A stretch of DNA of 64,000 nt, from contig JBLNDJ010000048.1 of assembly GCA_050261515.1 (NCBI GenBank), forward strand, positions 1 through 64,000, read 5' to 3'. Positions 1 to 7,126 of the stretch are shown here, one piece after another; positions within the stretch are counted from its first letter, which is position 1, and each line of letters starts with the position of its first letter. The position numbers and the translations under genes are program-made. This DNA is from JBLNDJ01 sp050261515 (GTDB taxonomy: Bacteria; Acidobacteriota; Terriglobia; Bryobacterales; Bryobacteraceae). A model generated the notes under the pieces. It ran no database searches, was not told the DNA's origin, and was given only the letters and a program-made list of their open reading frames with translations.

Positions 1-1498
1 AGTTGTCCGGATTGGTGATCGTGCTGGTCCCCCCGCCGGCTGGCGGGTTTTGGGGATCGAACGTAAGCGGCACCGGAATGCTGTAACTCGTCACTTCGCC
101 GTTCACCGGACCGCCCGCATAAGTCAAAGTCCGGCTCGAAACCGGATTGACCAGCGTCCCCATCACCCGGTGAGTCGAAGGGTTGTCGAAGGAATACTGA
201 TAGTCGATCTGGTACCGCTTGGGGCAGGCCGACTCCACGTTGTTGGCGCACGGCGTGAGGTCCGAGCCGGACGCCAGCGTCCGCTGGGACATCGAATGCA
301 GCAGGCCCCAGTTGACCGAAGAGGGCGGCGAGTCATACGCGAACTGGTACACCGTCGATGCCCCTCCGCTGTTGGCCTGCGGAAGCTGGATCGACGTCAC
401 TACGAAAGGATCGCTGAACGTCCCTGTGGCGTCGCAGGTTCCAAACGTCTGCGAGCTCACGTTATAGGAGCATTCATACGTAGGCCTGGTGAAGTCGTAG
501 CTCGCCCAATTCACGATCGTCGAAAGAGTCCCGTTCACCCCGGGCTGCGTGATCGTGTCGGTCCACGTAAACGGCCAGTTGTTCTGGGTTCCGTACCGGA
601 TGTTGATGGCGCGGCCTTGCTGGTCCGTGAGAGCGGTGGTGCACGTATCGCCCTCGTAGCAGAAATTCGTCAGCGAAATCGTATTCCCATTTTTGTCATG
701 TATCTGGTTCCATTCGGCAGCCGCGATCTCGCCCATGTTCGATCCGGCCGGATCGTAGTTACCGCTCACGACGGTGCCATCCGGGAAGGACGCGCTCCAC
801 AGCTTGTTGACCGTGTCTACCTCGACACGAATCTGAGTGCCATCCGCGGTCGCAAAAATCAGCGTTCCGGAGAACTTGCCGCTGATACATGCCGAAGTGC
901 CGGACGTGCACCAGCCTCTGAAATCGACCTCGTAAATCGGCTGGTTCGGATAGTTGTTGTTGAATGCCGAAGGAGGCGGCCCGGCCGTGCCGCTCGTATT
1001 GAGTGTGCCGGCTAGAAGCAGCACATGATGCGCGCCGTCGGCGGTCGTCAGATACGTGGTTTTTCCAGGACTCACCCCGGCCGGTTCGGAAGCAGACCAG
1101 ACCGCATAACGGAACCCGTAACGCCAGCCGCCGTCGAATTGGGGCCCGCCGAAGTCCACGTCCGGCGGGTAATTTTCGTAGTGGATCGTGACGGTGCTGC
1201 CGTTGAATGTGGTTCCCGACGTGTAGTAGGCGCTGTTGTACAAAAGCCGGACTCCGGTGCTGAATCCGCCCGGACCTGGCGGCAGTTGTGCTAACGGGAA
1301 CGAAAGCGCGAGGTTGCCTGCGATGGGATTAATGGATTCCATCTGGCCCACCCCCGTCGGATAATACCCGAGATCTGCGGGAGCGGGACTGGGAGCCACA
1401 TAGTACGACTGGCCCAACGCCACGGAGCCCATACCTGCGGACCACAGCGCCACGGCAATGGCGGCGCGCCGGATTGCCAACGTCAGTTTCCTCTGCAC
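1..1498 (-). CDS. RHS-like secreted protein, N-terminal part (runs off left edge)
   Basis: Open minus-strand frame without a stop from 1498 to the window edge, about 499 codons. It starts at GTG 1498 with AGGAG at 1506-1510, 7 nt upstream. The N-terminus (VQRKLTLAIRRAA, then a hydrophobic stretch ending in VALGQ) reads as a Sec signal peptide. The mature part has the typical opening of RHS/YD-repeat proteins: an INPIAGNLALSFPLAQLPPG block, then long beta-rich text with YxYDxPxx and GTLVNPVSSRTLTYAGG segments. This family makes large secreted or surface shells, often with a variable C-terminal toxin, but the C-terminus is outside the window. It lies 31 nt downstream of the next gene on the same strand, probably in one transcript. 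RHS-like is inferred from composition and layout; the signal peptide and frame are read directly. Confidence 0.72.
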   Translation of the reverse strand, partial: MQRKLTLAIRRAAIAVALWSAGMGSVALGQSYYVAPSPAPADLGYYPTGVGQMESINPIAGNLALSFPLAQLPPGPGGFSTGVRLLYNSAYYTSGTTFNGSTVTIHYENYPPDVDFGGPQFDGGWRYGFRYAVWSASEPAGVSPGKTTYLTTADGAHHVLLLAGTLNTSGTAGPPPSAFNNNYPNQPIYEVDFRGWCTSGTSACISGKFSGTLIFATADGTQIRVEVDTVNKLWSASFPDGTVVSGNYDPAGSNMGEIAAAEWNQIHDKNGNTISLTNFCYEGDTCTTALTDQQGRAINIRYGTQNNWPFTWTDTITQPGVNGTLSTIVNWASYDFTRPTYECSYNVSSQTFGTCDATGTFSDPFVVTSIQLPQANSGGASTVYQFAYDSPPSSVNWGLLHSMSQRTLASGSDLTPCANNVESACPKRYQIDYQYSFDNPSTHRVMGTLVNPVSSRTLTYAGGPVNGEVTSYSIPVPLTFDPQNPPAGGGTSTITNPDN

Positions 1499-1529
1499 AG
1501 GTTTTCTCCTGGAGCGTTCCACGGTCACC

Positions 1530-2345
1530 TCATGGTTCAAAATCGCTTGATGCGCCGCTCTGCGGGCCTGTCCCTGCCTGCTGAACCACCAGTTTCAGTA
1601 CCTGCTTGCCGTTTTCCTTGCGAACAATCTCGCCGGGATACCACTGCCCGCTCTGTTGGAACCAGTTGTTGAATCTCGTCTGAATAACGTTTCGCGCTCC
1701 ACCGGGCGGCGAATCCACAACGCGGACCTCGGCGAGCAACCCGTTTTGCTCATCGATCGCGACGAACATGCCCTGCTGAAGCGCCTGGCCCCATGCCATG
1801 GACTTGCGGACCGGCGGAGAATAGGCATACACAGTCCAGTAAGGGCCCGTGTAGCCTGGCGTTCGCCCATCGTCCGTCCGGAAGCGGCCGCCGATGCGCC
1901 GGAAACCGCCCCCCGCAGCCATCTGAAGCAGGACCATGTCGGGCAAATGGGCTAACAGGCTCTCCTTAATGCGTTCGTCCTGCGAGCCGCCTTTACCGTT
2001 GCGGCTCCCGAACTGCGCGCCGTCGAAGGTGAGCACGCGCGCGGACGAACCACTGTCCTGAAACCGGAGGTAGCCCGGCGCTTGAACCGTGATCTGCACG
2101 CCGCGCGTCCCGTCGTCGTCTGTCAGCGTGCCTGCCAGCGTAGTACGCGCGTTACCGGCGCTCATCATGCGGCCGCCGAGTTTCCCCAGCACGATGGCAA
2201 ATTCCCCCGGCAGGTCCTGCTCGGTGATGAACGCTCCGTGCTTGAGACTGATGCTGCCAACCCCGCTGCCCGCGCCCGCTATCTGCGCCAGAACGGGCAA
2301 CGCTGCAAGCCCGGAAATACAGAATTTGAAGAGCGTCGTTTTCAT
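1530..2345 (-). CDS. Secreted protein of unknown function
   Basis: 271 aa with a clear Sec signal (MKTTLFKFCISGLAALPVLAQIAGA). The mature protein has no motif I recognise. It contains repeated beta-type segments (GTLTDDDGTRGVQITVQAPGYLRFQDSG; VQTRFNNWFQQSGQWYPGEIVRKENGKQVLKLVVQQ), which suggest a periplasmic or outer-membrane beta-rich protein, perhaps of the general lipoprotein-carrier/LolA-like shape, but that is only a resemblance. The RBS is poor: GAGG lies about 16 nt upstream of the ATG. It sits 5 nt after the stop of a short upstream frame and 31 nt before the RHS-like gene, so the three may form an operon. No functional assignment is offered. Confidence 0.7.
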   Translation of the reverse strand: MKTTLFKFCISGLAALPVLAQIAGAGSGVGSISLKHGAFITEQDLPGEFAIVLGKLGGRMMSAGNARTTLAGTLTDDDGTRGVQITVQAPGYLRFQDSGSSARVLTFDGAQFGSRNGKGGSQDERIKESLLAHLPDMVLLQMAAGGGFRRIGGRFRTDDGRTPGYTGPYWTVYAYSPPVRKSMAWGQALQQGMFVAIDEQNGLLAEVRVVDSPPGGARNVIQTRFNNWFQQSGQWYPGEIVRKENGKQVLKLVVQQAGTGPQSGASSDFEP

Positions 2346-2350
2346 AGGAG

Positions 2351-2557
2351 CTATTCCGCCTCGCCTTCGACCGCGAACTCGAACACCGGCGCTGTGTCCT
2401 CTTGCTTGACCGTGAATTGCCTTTCCAGGTCCCGGCCGCTGAGCGCTTTGCCTGCCTTGTCTGCCATCCGTAGCCGGCTCGGCGTCAGGCGCTCAACGTG
2501 GTACGATCCGTTTTTACAAAGGCATGATGAAGCTTGGTAGATCATGGCGAGCCCCAC
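2351..2557 (-). CDS. Short frame with a tail paralogous to the upstream remnant
   Basis: 68 codons from GTG 2557, or 64 from ATG 2545. Residues about 28-62 (RMADKAGKALSGRDLERQF and onwards) align well with the C-terminal tail of the frame ending at 2560 (QMADRAGKPLAGSDLKQPF and onwards). The pattern is MAD-x-AGK-x-L-x-G-x-DL-x3-FT-x-K-x2-D-x4-F-x-F. The N-terminal 25 residues do not match, so this looks like a tandem copy that has lost its upstream part and been left with a chance start. Spacing to both neighbours is only a few nucleotides, so it could be translated in the same mRNA. It may be a real small protein or a decaying duplicate. Confidence 0.45.
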   Translation of the reverse strand: MGLAMIYQASSCLCKNGSYHVERLTPSRLRMADKAGKALSGRDLERQFTVKQEDTAPVFEFAVEGEAE

Positions 2558-5478
2558 TTCTACGGCACTTGAATGCTGAAATCAAATGTCGTCGGCGGAT
2601 CTTGCTTCTTGATGGTGAACGGCTGCTTAAGATCGCTGCCGGCGAGCGGTTTACCGGCTCGATCCGCCATTTGCAATTGGCCCGGATTGATCTGAAGTTG
2701 CAGCGGAGTATCAAACGGCACAAGAATCCGGAAGGTGTGCCCCTGGTCATCATCCACACCGGAAACACGGCCGTAACATGGTCGATCAGTCCGAATACGG
2801 GAACGATCAGTGCCTCCGGCCTCTACACCGCCCCATCTACCGTCACTATGCAGCAGATCGTGACGGTGTCCGCTACCAGCCAAGCCGACAGCACTAAGAG
2901 CGCTGCGGCTACGATCACGCTGACGCCGCCGGTCGAGGTCTCCGTTAGTCCTGTGTCGGTTAGCCTAGGTGGGAGCGAGACGCGGCAATTCACCGCTACT
3001 GTCACCAATGCAACCAACACCTCCGTGACTTGGTCGAGTACGCCAAACGTCGGCACGATTAGTTCGGTAGGTCTCTACACCGCCCCTACTGTGGTCAGTG
3101 CCAATCTGAGTGTTATCTTAACCGCCACGAGCCAAGCCGATACAAGCAAGACTGCATCGGCCACGGTGGCGCTCGTGCCGGTAAATGTGTCGGTGAGTCC
3201 GGCTGGCGCGACACTCTACGCGTCCGGCACGCAGCAGTTTACGGCAACAGTCACGAACACCGGAAACACGGCCGTAACATGGTCAGTTAGTCCGAATACG
3301 GGAACGATCACTGCCTCCGGCCTCTACACCGCCCCGGCCGTCATCGCCGTGCAACAGGCCGTGACCATCACAGCGACGAGCCAGGCGGACGGCAGCCGGA
3401 GCGCCTCCGCCACCGTTACCCTGGTCCCCAACGCGCCTCCCGCCTCCATTACGCTCATTCAAAGCGTTTCCGGCAGGATCGCCTCCGCTTCGCAGATATC
3501 GGTTGCTCTTCCTTCTGCGGTGACGGCAGGAAATCTCCTTGTGATTGCTGTTTCAAGCTGGCCAAATGCTCCCGCAGCTACCGCAATCACAGACAGCTTG
3601 GGCAACATATATAGCCCCGCCGGAACAGTACGACAGAGTCCGGCGTCCAGAGCGTACACAGGAATCTACTATGCAAAGAACGTGATCGGTGGCGCCGATA
3701 CAGTCGTCTTCCACGGGGCGTCCGGCGGTACTGAACTGTCAGTGGTTGCCGCGGAATTCGCCGGTGCAGATACGACGAGTCCGCTTGACGCTGCCGGCGG
3801 GAGTGCGGGCTATGGCAGCACTCCTAGCTCCGGAGATCTCACGCCGACTGTGGCCGGGGATCTCGTAATCGGTGCGGGAACCCATGATGGCGTCAGGGTG
3901 ACGAACGCAGGTTCCGGCTTCGCCATGATTGCCGTTGCGACGGAAGATTCAGATAACTACCAGCCGCTCGCGATGGAGTATAAGCTCGCGACGACAACAG
4001 CTGAGGTAGCTGCAACATTCTCTTTGTCGAACGACGACCAATGGGCGCAGGCCGGAGCGCTATTTAGGAAATCGTCTCAGAATGTGATTGCGGTCTCGGT
4101 GTCGCCCTCCACTGCAACCCTTTCCGCCGCGCAGACACAACAATTCACGGCAAGCGTTACCAACACGGCCAATACTGCGGTGACCTGGACGGTGACGCAG
4201 GGTCCGGGCTCGGTGGACGCCGCGGGCCTTTACACCGCCCCGGCGAACGTCGCCGCGCAGCAGACTGCCACTCTCACTGCCACCAGCGTGGCCGATCCGT
4301 CCAAAAGCGCCACCGCAACGATCACGTTATTGCCGGTCACGATTACCGTCAGCCCCGCAACCACAACTCTTTTCGTGTCCCAGACACAGCAGTTCGCGGC
4401 CACCGTCGGCAATACAACGAATCCATCGGTGACATGGTCGATCAATCCGAGCGTGGGAACCGTCAGCGCGTCCGGCCTATACACTGCCCCATCCAGTCTC
4501 ATGAGCCAGCAGACGGTTACGGTTACGGCAACCACCCAGGCGGACGGCACAAAGACTGCGTCGGCGGTCATTACGCTTCCCCCTGTGACTCTGACGCTGA
4601 GCCCGGGCGCGGCTACGCTCTATGGCTCGCAGACACAGCAGTTCACCGCCACAGTGTCGAATGCGGCCAACACAAACGTAACCTGGTCCCTCAGCCCGAA
4701 CGTCGGTTCCGTGAGCGGTTCCGGCCTGTACACGGCGCCGGCAACGATCGACGCTCAGCAGACCATCGCCCTTACCGCAACCAGTCAGGCCGACAACACC
4801 AAAGCGGCGACGTCAACGATCACGTTGATGCCGCCGGGGGGCGGGGGCTTCAACGTCATCGGGAAGGACGTGACGGTGTTCGTGGACGGTCAGGACACGA
4901 TGACAACGCCCGCGTTCTCCACTGTTACGCAAGGAGATCTGCTCGTTGCGTTCGTGGGTTACGATGGTCCGTCGGCCTCGCAGCAGACGGCCACCGTGAG
5001 CGGTGCGGGTCTCACCTGGACGCGTCTCCAGCGCGCCAACACCCAGGCGGGAACATCGGAGATTTGGTCTGCGCGAGCCACCGGTCTTCTGTCCAACGCG
5101 ACCGTTACGTCGCAGCCGGGAACCGGCGGCTACAAGGGGTCTATGACGGTGATTGCATTCACGAATGCCTTGGGCACCGGACTCCTGAGCAAGGCGAGTG
5201 CCGCGTCGGGGCCGCCGGATGTTTCCATCTCGGGTGTGTCGGCCGGCAACTGGGTCTTTGCAGTAGGCAACGACTGGGATAGCGCGGTGACGAGAGTCCC
5301 TGTCAGCGGACAAGTCCTCGTCCATCAGCGAGTGGATACTCAAATCGGTGACACTTATTGGGTACAGTCAACGACGGCACCGGCAACCGCTGATGGCCTC
5401 GTGAACATCCATGACAGTTCGCCGACAAACGACCGGTGGAACTACGCCGCTGTGGAGATAGTCGCGACGCACCAATGA
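2524..5478 (+). CDS. Ig-like repeat surface protein, 5' end replaced
   Basis: The open frame is 984 codons, but residues 1-77 (2524-2754) are the antisense of another gene's tail, so authentic coding starts at about 2755, inside a repeat. From there the protein consists of about six bacterial Ig-like repeats (TxQFTATVTNTxNTAVTWSxxPNxGTxxASGLYTAP, then ATSQADxxKxAxATITL). Three lie before an unrelated beta-sandwich block (residues about 305-515, GNLLVIAVSSWPNAP) and three after it. A second copy of the sandwich block closes the protein (GDLLVAFVGYDGP to NYAAVEIVATHQ). The alternation of Ig-like spacers with two related lectin-like modules suggests an extracellular adhesin or glycan-binding protein. 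No signal peptide is present, which fits a lost N-terminus. Whether the chimeric frame is translated from ATG 2524 is unknown. Confidence 0.75.
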   Translation: MMKLGRSWRAPLLRHLNAEIKCRRRILLLDGERLLKIAAGERFTGSIRHLQLARIDLKLQRSIKRHKNPEGVPLVIIHTGNTAVTWSISPNTGTISASGLYTAPSTVTMQQIVTVSATSQADSTKSAAATITLTPPVEVSVSPVSVSLGGSETRQFTATVTNATNTSVTWSSTPNVGTISSVGLYTAPTVVSANLSVILTATSQADTSKTASATVALVPVNVSVSPAGATLYASGTQQFTATVTNTGNTAVTWSVSPNTGTITASGLYTAPAVIAVQQAVTITATSQADGSRSASATVTLVPNAPPASITLIQSVSGRIASASQISVALPSAVTAGNLLVIAVSSWPNAPAATAITDSLGNIYSPAGTVRQSPASRAYTGIYYAKNVIGGADTVVFHGASGGTELSVVAAEFAGADTTSPLDAAGGSAGYGSTPSSGDLTPTVAGDLVIGAGTHDGVRVTNAGSGFAMIAVATEDSDNYQPLAMEYKLATTTAEVAATFSLSNDDQWAQAGALFRKSSQNVIAVSVSPSTATLSAAQTQQFTASVTNTANTAVTWTVTQGPGSVDAAGLYTAPANVAAQQTATLTATSVADPSKSATATITLLPVTITVSPATTTLFVSQTQQFAATVGNTTNPSVTWSINPSVGTVSASGLYTAPSSLMSQQTVTVTATTQADGTKTASAVITLPPVTLTLSPGAATLYGSQTQQFTATVSNAANTNVTWSLSPNVGSVSGSGLYTAPATIDAQQTIALTATSQADNTKAATSTITLMPPGGGGFNVIGKDVTVFVDGQDTMTTPAFSTVTQGDLLVAFVGYDGPSASQQTATVSGAGLTWTRLQRANTQAGTSEIWSARATGLLSNATVTSQPGTGGYKGSMTVIAFTNALGTGLLSKASAASGPPDVSISGVSAGNWVFAVGNDWDSAVTRVPVSGQVLVHQRVDTQIGDTYWVQSTTAPATADGLVNIHDSSPTNDRWNYAAVEIVATHQ
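2560..2754 (-). pseudogene. 3' end of a lost gene (C-terminal tail only)
   Basis: On the minus strand this stretch encodes about 64 residues ending HTFRILVPFDTPLQLQINPG-QLQMADRAGKPLAGSDLK and so on to a TAG at 2560. The tail is paralogous to the short frame at 2351-2557, which supports it being real coding sequence. Upstream of about 2755 the same frame becomes the antisense of an Ig-like repeat gene that reads the other way, so the 5' part of the gene is missing. I interpret it as a gene cut off by a rearrangement (or assembly join) at 2755. Confidence 0.5.
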
Positions 5479-5525
5479 GCGGCGGCGGAGAAACGGCGCT
5501 TGGGCTTACCGGAGGGATACGCTCG

Positions 5526-6170
5526 TCACTCCACCCCCAACCCCCGCCCCTGTTCCCCAACCTCCGGCCACCGCGCCCGCCAGCATGCCAGCGCCACCGC
5601 CAGCACCAGGTCGTCGTGCGTCCCCTCTCTCCACGCTGCAAAGCTCTCATGCCCCGACGCCGACACCTTCACCCGCATCCCCGTAACTTCCTTCACGAAG
5701 CGCTCGCCCTCCCGCATCCCCGCCGCGATTTGCAGCGCTCCTGCCTCCAGCAACACCTGAAGTCCCACCACCAGGTCGCGCTTCGGCACGCGCCACCCTC
5801 CGCCCGCCCGAGCCGCGCGATCCCCGCCCGTAATCGTCACCGGAACCAGCCCGCACCCCAGCCCCGCCGCCCGCAACAGATCCATCACCGGCCCCCCAAC
5901 GCCCGTCGCATCGGCCACCACCGTACACCGCCCCGCCAGTTCCTCCGACTGCACGATCTCCCGCACCCGTCCCACGACCTCCGGATACGGCGTCCCCAAC
6001 GCAATCCGCTCCAGGTACCGCAAACTAAGCCGCCTCTCGATCACCGGCCCCCACGCCACATAATCGAATCCCGTCCGCACCTCCGCACGCTCCACAACCG
6101 CAATCGCCGTAAAATCCTGCCTCTGCCCCAAATCCAGCCCCACAAAATACCCCTCTCGCATAAGCCCCAA
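5526..6170 (-). CDS. Terminase large subunit, C-terminal nuclease-like half
   Basis: 214 aa from TTG 6170, or from ATG 6161 (MREGYFVGLDLGQ). The opening VGLDLGQRQDFTAIAVVER is the first beta strand of an RNase H-fold terminase nuclease with its acidic Asp. VVADATGVGGPVMDLL and the C-terminal GTHDDLVLAVALACW carry the other acidic positions expected of the family. Terminase nucleases cut concatemeric phage DNA during packaging. The frame is the same as that of the ATPase half at 6228-7037, separated by 57 nt containing two TAG codons, so the two halves were once one protein. No other phage structural genes surround it. It is therefore probably a domesticated or decaying terminase rather than part of a prophage. 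Confidence 0.72.
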   Translation of the reverse strand: MGLMREGYFVGLDLGQRQDFTAIAVVERAEVRTGFDYVAWGPVIERRLSLRYLERIALGTPYPEVVGRVREIVQSEELAGRCTVVADATGVGGPVMDLLRAAGLGCGLVPVTITGGDRAARAGGGWRVPKRDLVVGLQVLLEAGALQIAAGMREGERFVKEVTGMRVKVSASGHESFAAWREGTHDDLVLAVALACWRARWPEVGEQGRGLGVE

Positions 6171-6227
6171 CTCCGCCCCTAACTTCCACCTTGTAACTTC
6201 CAGCTTCTAGCTTCCAGCTTCTGCCTT
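6171..6227 (-). repeat. GAAGNNN heptad repeat interrupting the terminase
   Basis: Read on the minus strand, this linker is a run of 7-nt units of the type GAAGCTG / GAAGCTA / GAAGTTA. It brings in-frame TAG codons at its start (TAG 6228-6230, the stop of the upstream half) and 21 nt further on. The same heptad family forms a longer array at about 34150-34258 in this window. Its exact position between the ATPase and nuclease halves of one frame suggests insertion or expansion inside the gene. Confidence 0.65.
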
Positions 6228-7037
6228 CTACCCTCCCCCCAACCACAACGGCTTCACCTCCTCCGTAATCGCCCTCTCCACCACCTCCCTGCTGAACACC
6301 GCATCCTCCGCCTCCACGAACTCGCACAAATACTCCTGCCGAAACCACCGCTCCCCCATCGCCCGCCGCTCCTCTTCGAGAAATCCCGCCGGAATCCGCG
6401 GGCACTCCGTCGCCGGCGCCGACACCCGCGTCCACTCCGGACCGCCGTTCTCCCACGCGTCCCAGAAGAACCCGCGCTTGCCATGCGGCGTGCTCATCAA
6501 CCACAGGTCCCCGTCCCCCACCGCCAGCATCGGCCGCATCGACAGGTACAGCTCATCGCTCACCCGAGCCGCCTCGTCGATCAGCATCAGCGACACCGCC
6601 GAAAACCCCCGCACCGTCGCCTCCGTCCCCGGCAGCCCCACGATCCGCGACCCGTTCGGCAGCAGCAGGGAAATCTCGTTGTCCCCGTCGCCGCGCGCGC
6701 GGAATCCCAGGCGCCGCACGAATCCCGCCGCTTTCCTCAGAAACTCCCCGCTCTGCCGCGCCGACGGGCTCAGCACCAGCGTCAGGCTCTCGGCCACGCT
6801 GTGCGCCAGGTCCACCGCCTTCGCCGCCGTTACCGTCGATTTCCCCCACTGCCGCGTGCAGTTCAGGATCAGCCGCCTGAACCGCCCCCGCAGCAGTTCC
6901 GCCTGCCGCGCGTCCGGCGTGAACCCCAGCCAGCCGTCCCTCGCTCCCCGGCCCACTCGCACCCTCTTGCGAAAACTCACGTCTCGTCCCATCGGACACA
7001 TTCTCCCCGCCTGCTTCGCGTTCGCAAGGTTCGACAA
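6228..7037 (-). CDS. Terminase large subunit, N-terminal ATPase half
   Basis: 269 aa. A Walker A-like P-loop lies at residues 60-68 (CTRQWGKST), after GFTPDARQAELLRG, the adenine-contact region. Walker B is LMLIDEAARV at about residue 148, followed by the coupling motif LWLMSTPHGKRGFFW. This is the layout of the packaging-motor ATPase of Terminase_6-type large subunits (usually about 450-520 aa with the nuclease domain). The protein stops at a TAG in a heptad repeat, and the nuclease domain continues in the same frame 57 nt later. The start could instead be ATG at residue 16 (MGRDVSFRKRV). A protein family often seen near such terminases in Acidobacteriota is encoded divergently at 7127. Confidence 0.78.
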   Translation of the reverse strand: MSNLANAKQAGRMCPMGRDVSFRKRVRVGRGARDGWLGFTPDARQAELLRGRFRRLILNCTRQWGKSTVTAAKAVDLAHSVAESLTLVLSPSARQSGEFLRKAAGFVRRLGFRARGDGDNEISLLLPNGSRIVGLPGTEATVRGFSAVSLMLIDEAARVSDELYLSMRPMLAVGDGDLWLMSTPHGKRGFFWDAWENGGPEWTRVSAPATECPRIPAGFLEEERRAMGERWFRQEYLCEFVEAEDAVFSREVVERAITEEVKPLWLGGG

Positions 7038-7126
7038 ATCGGAAGTCGTTTATTTTTCAGCTAATTATGTTTTGCGCAGCCTGGGGACTCGCACGCCTGG
7101 GCATAAACTGCAACCGGAGGAAACCG

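Noticed and set aside
50..1015. Long plus-strand frame with Arg-rich protein
   Set aside because: Antisense of the RHS-like gene; Arg-rich low-complexity composition of a shadow frame.
5526..7037. Intact terminase through TAG read-through, or part of a prophage
   Set aside because: No suppressor tRNA or recoding signal seen, and no capsid, portal or tail genes nearby.
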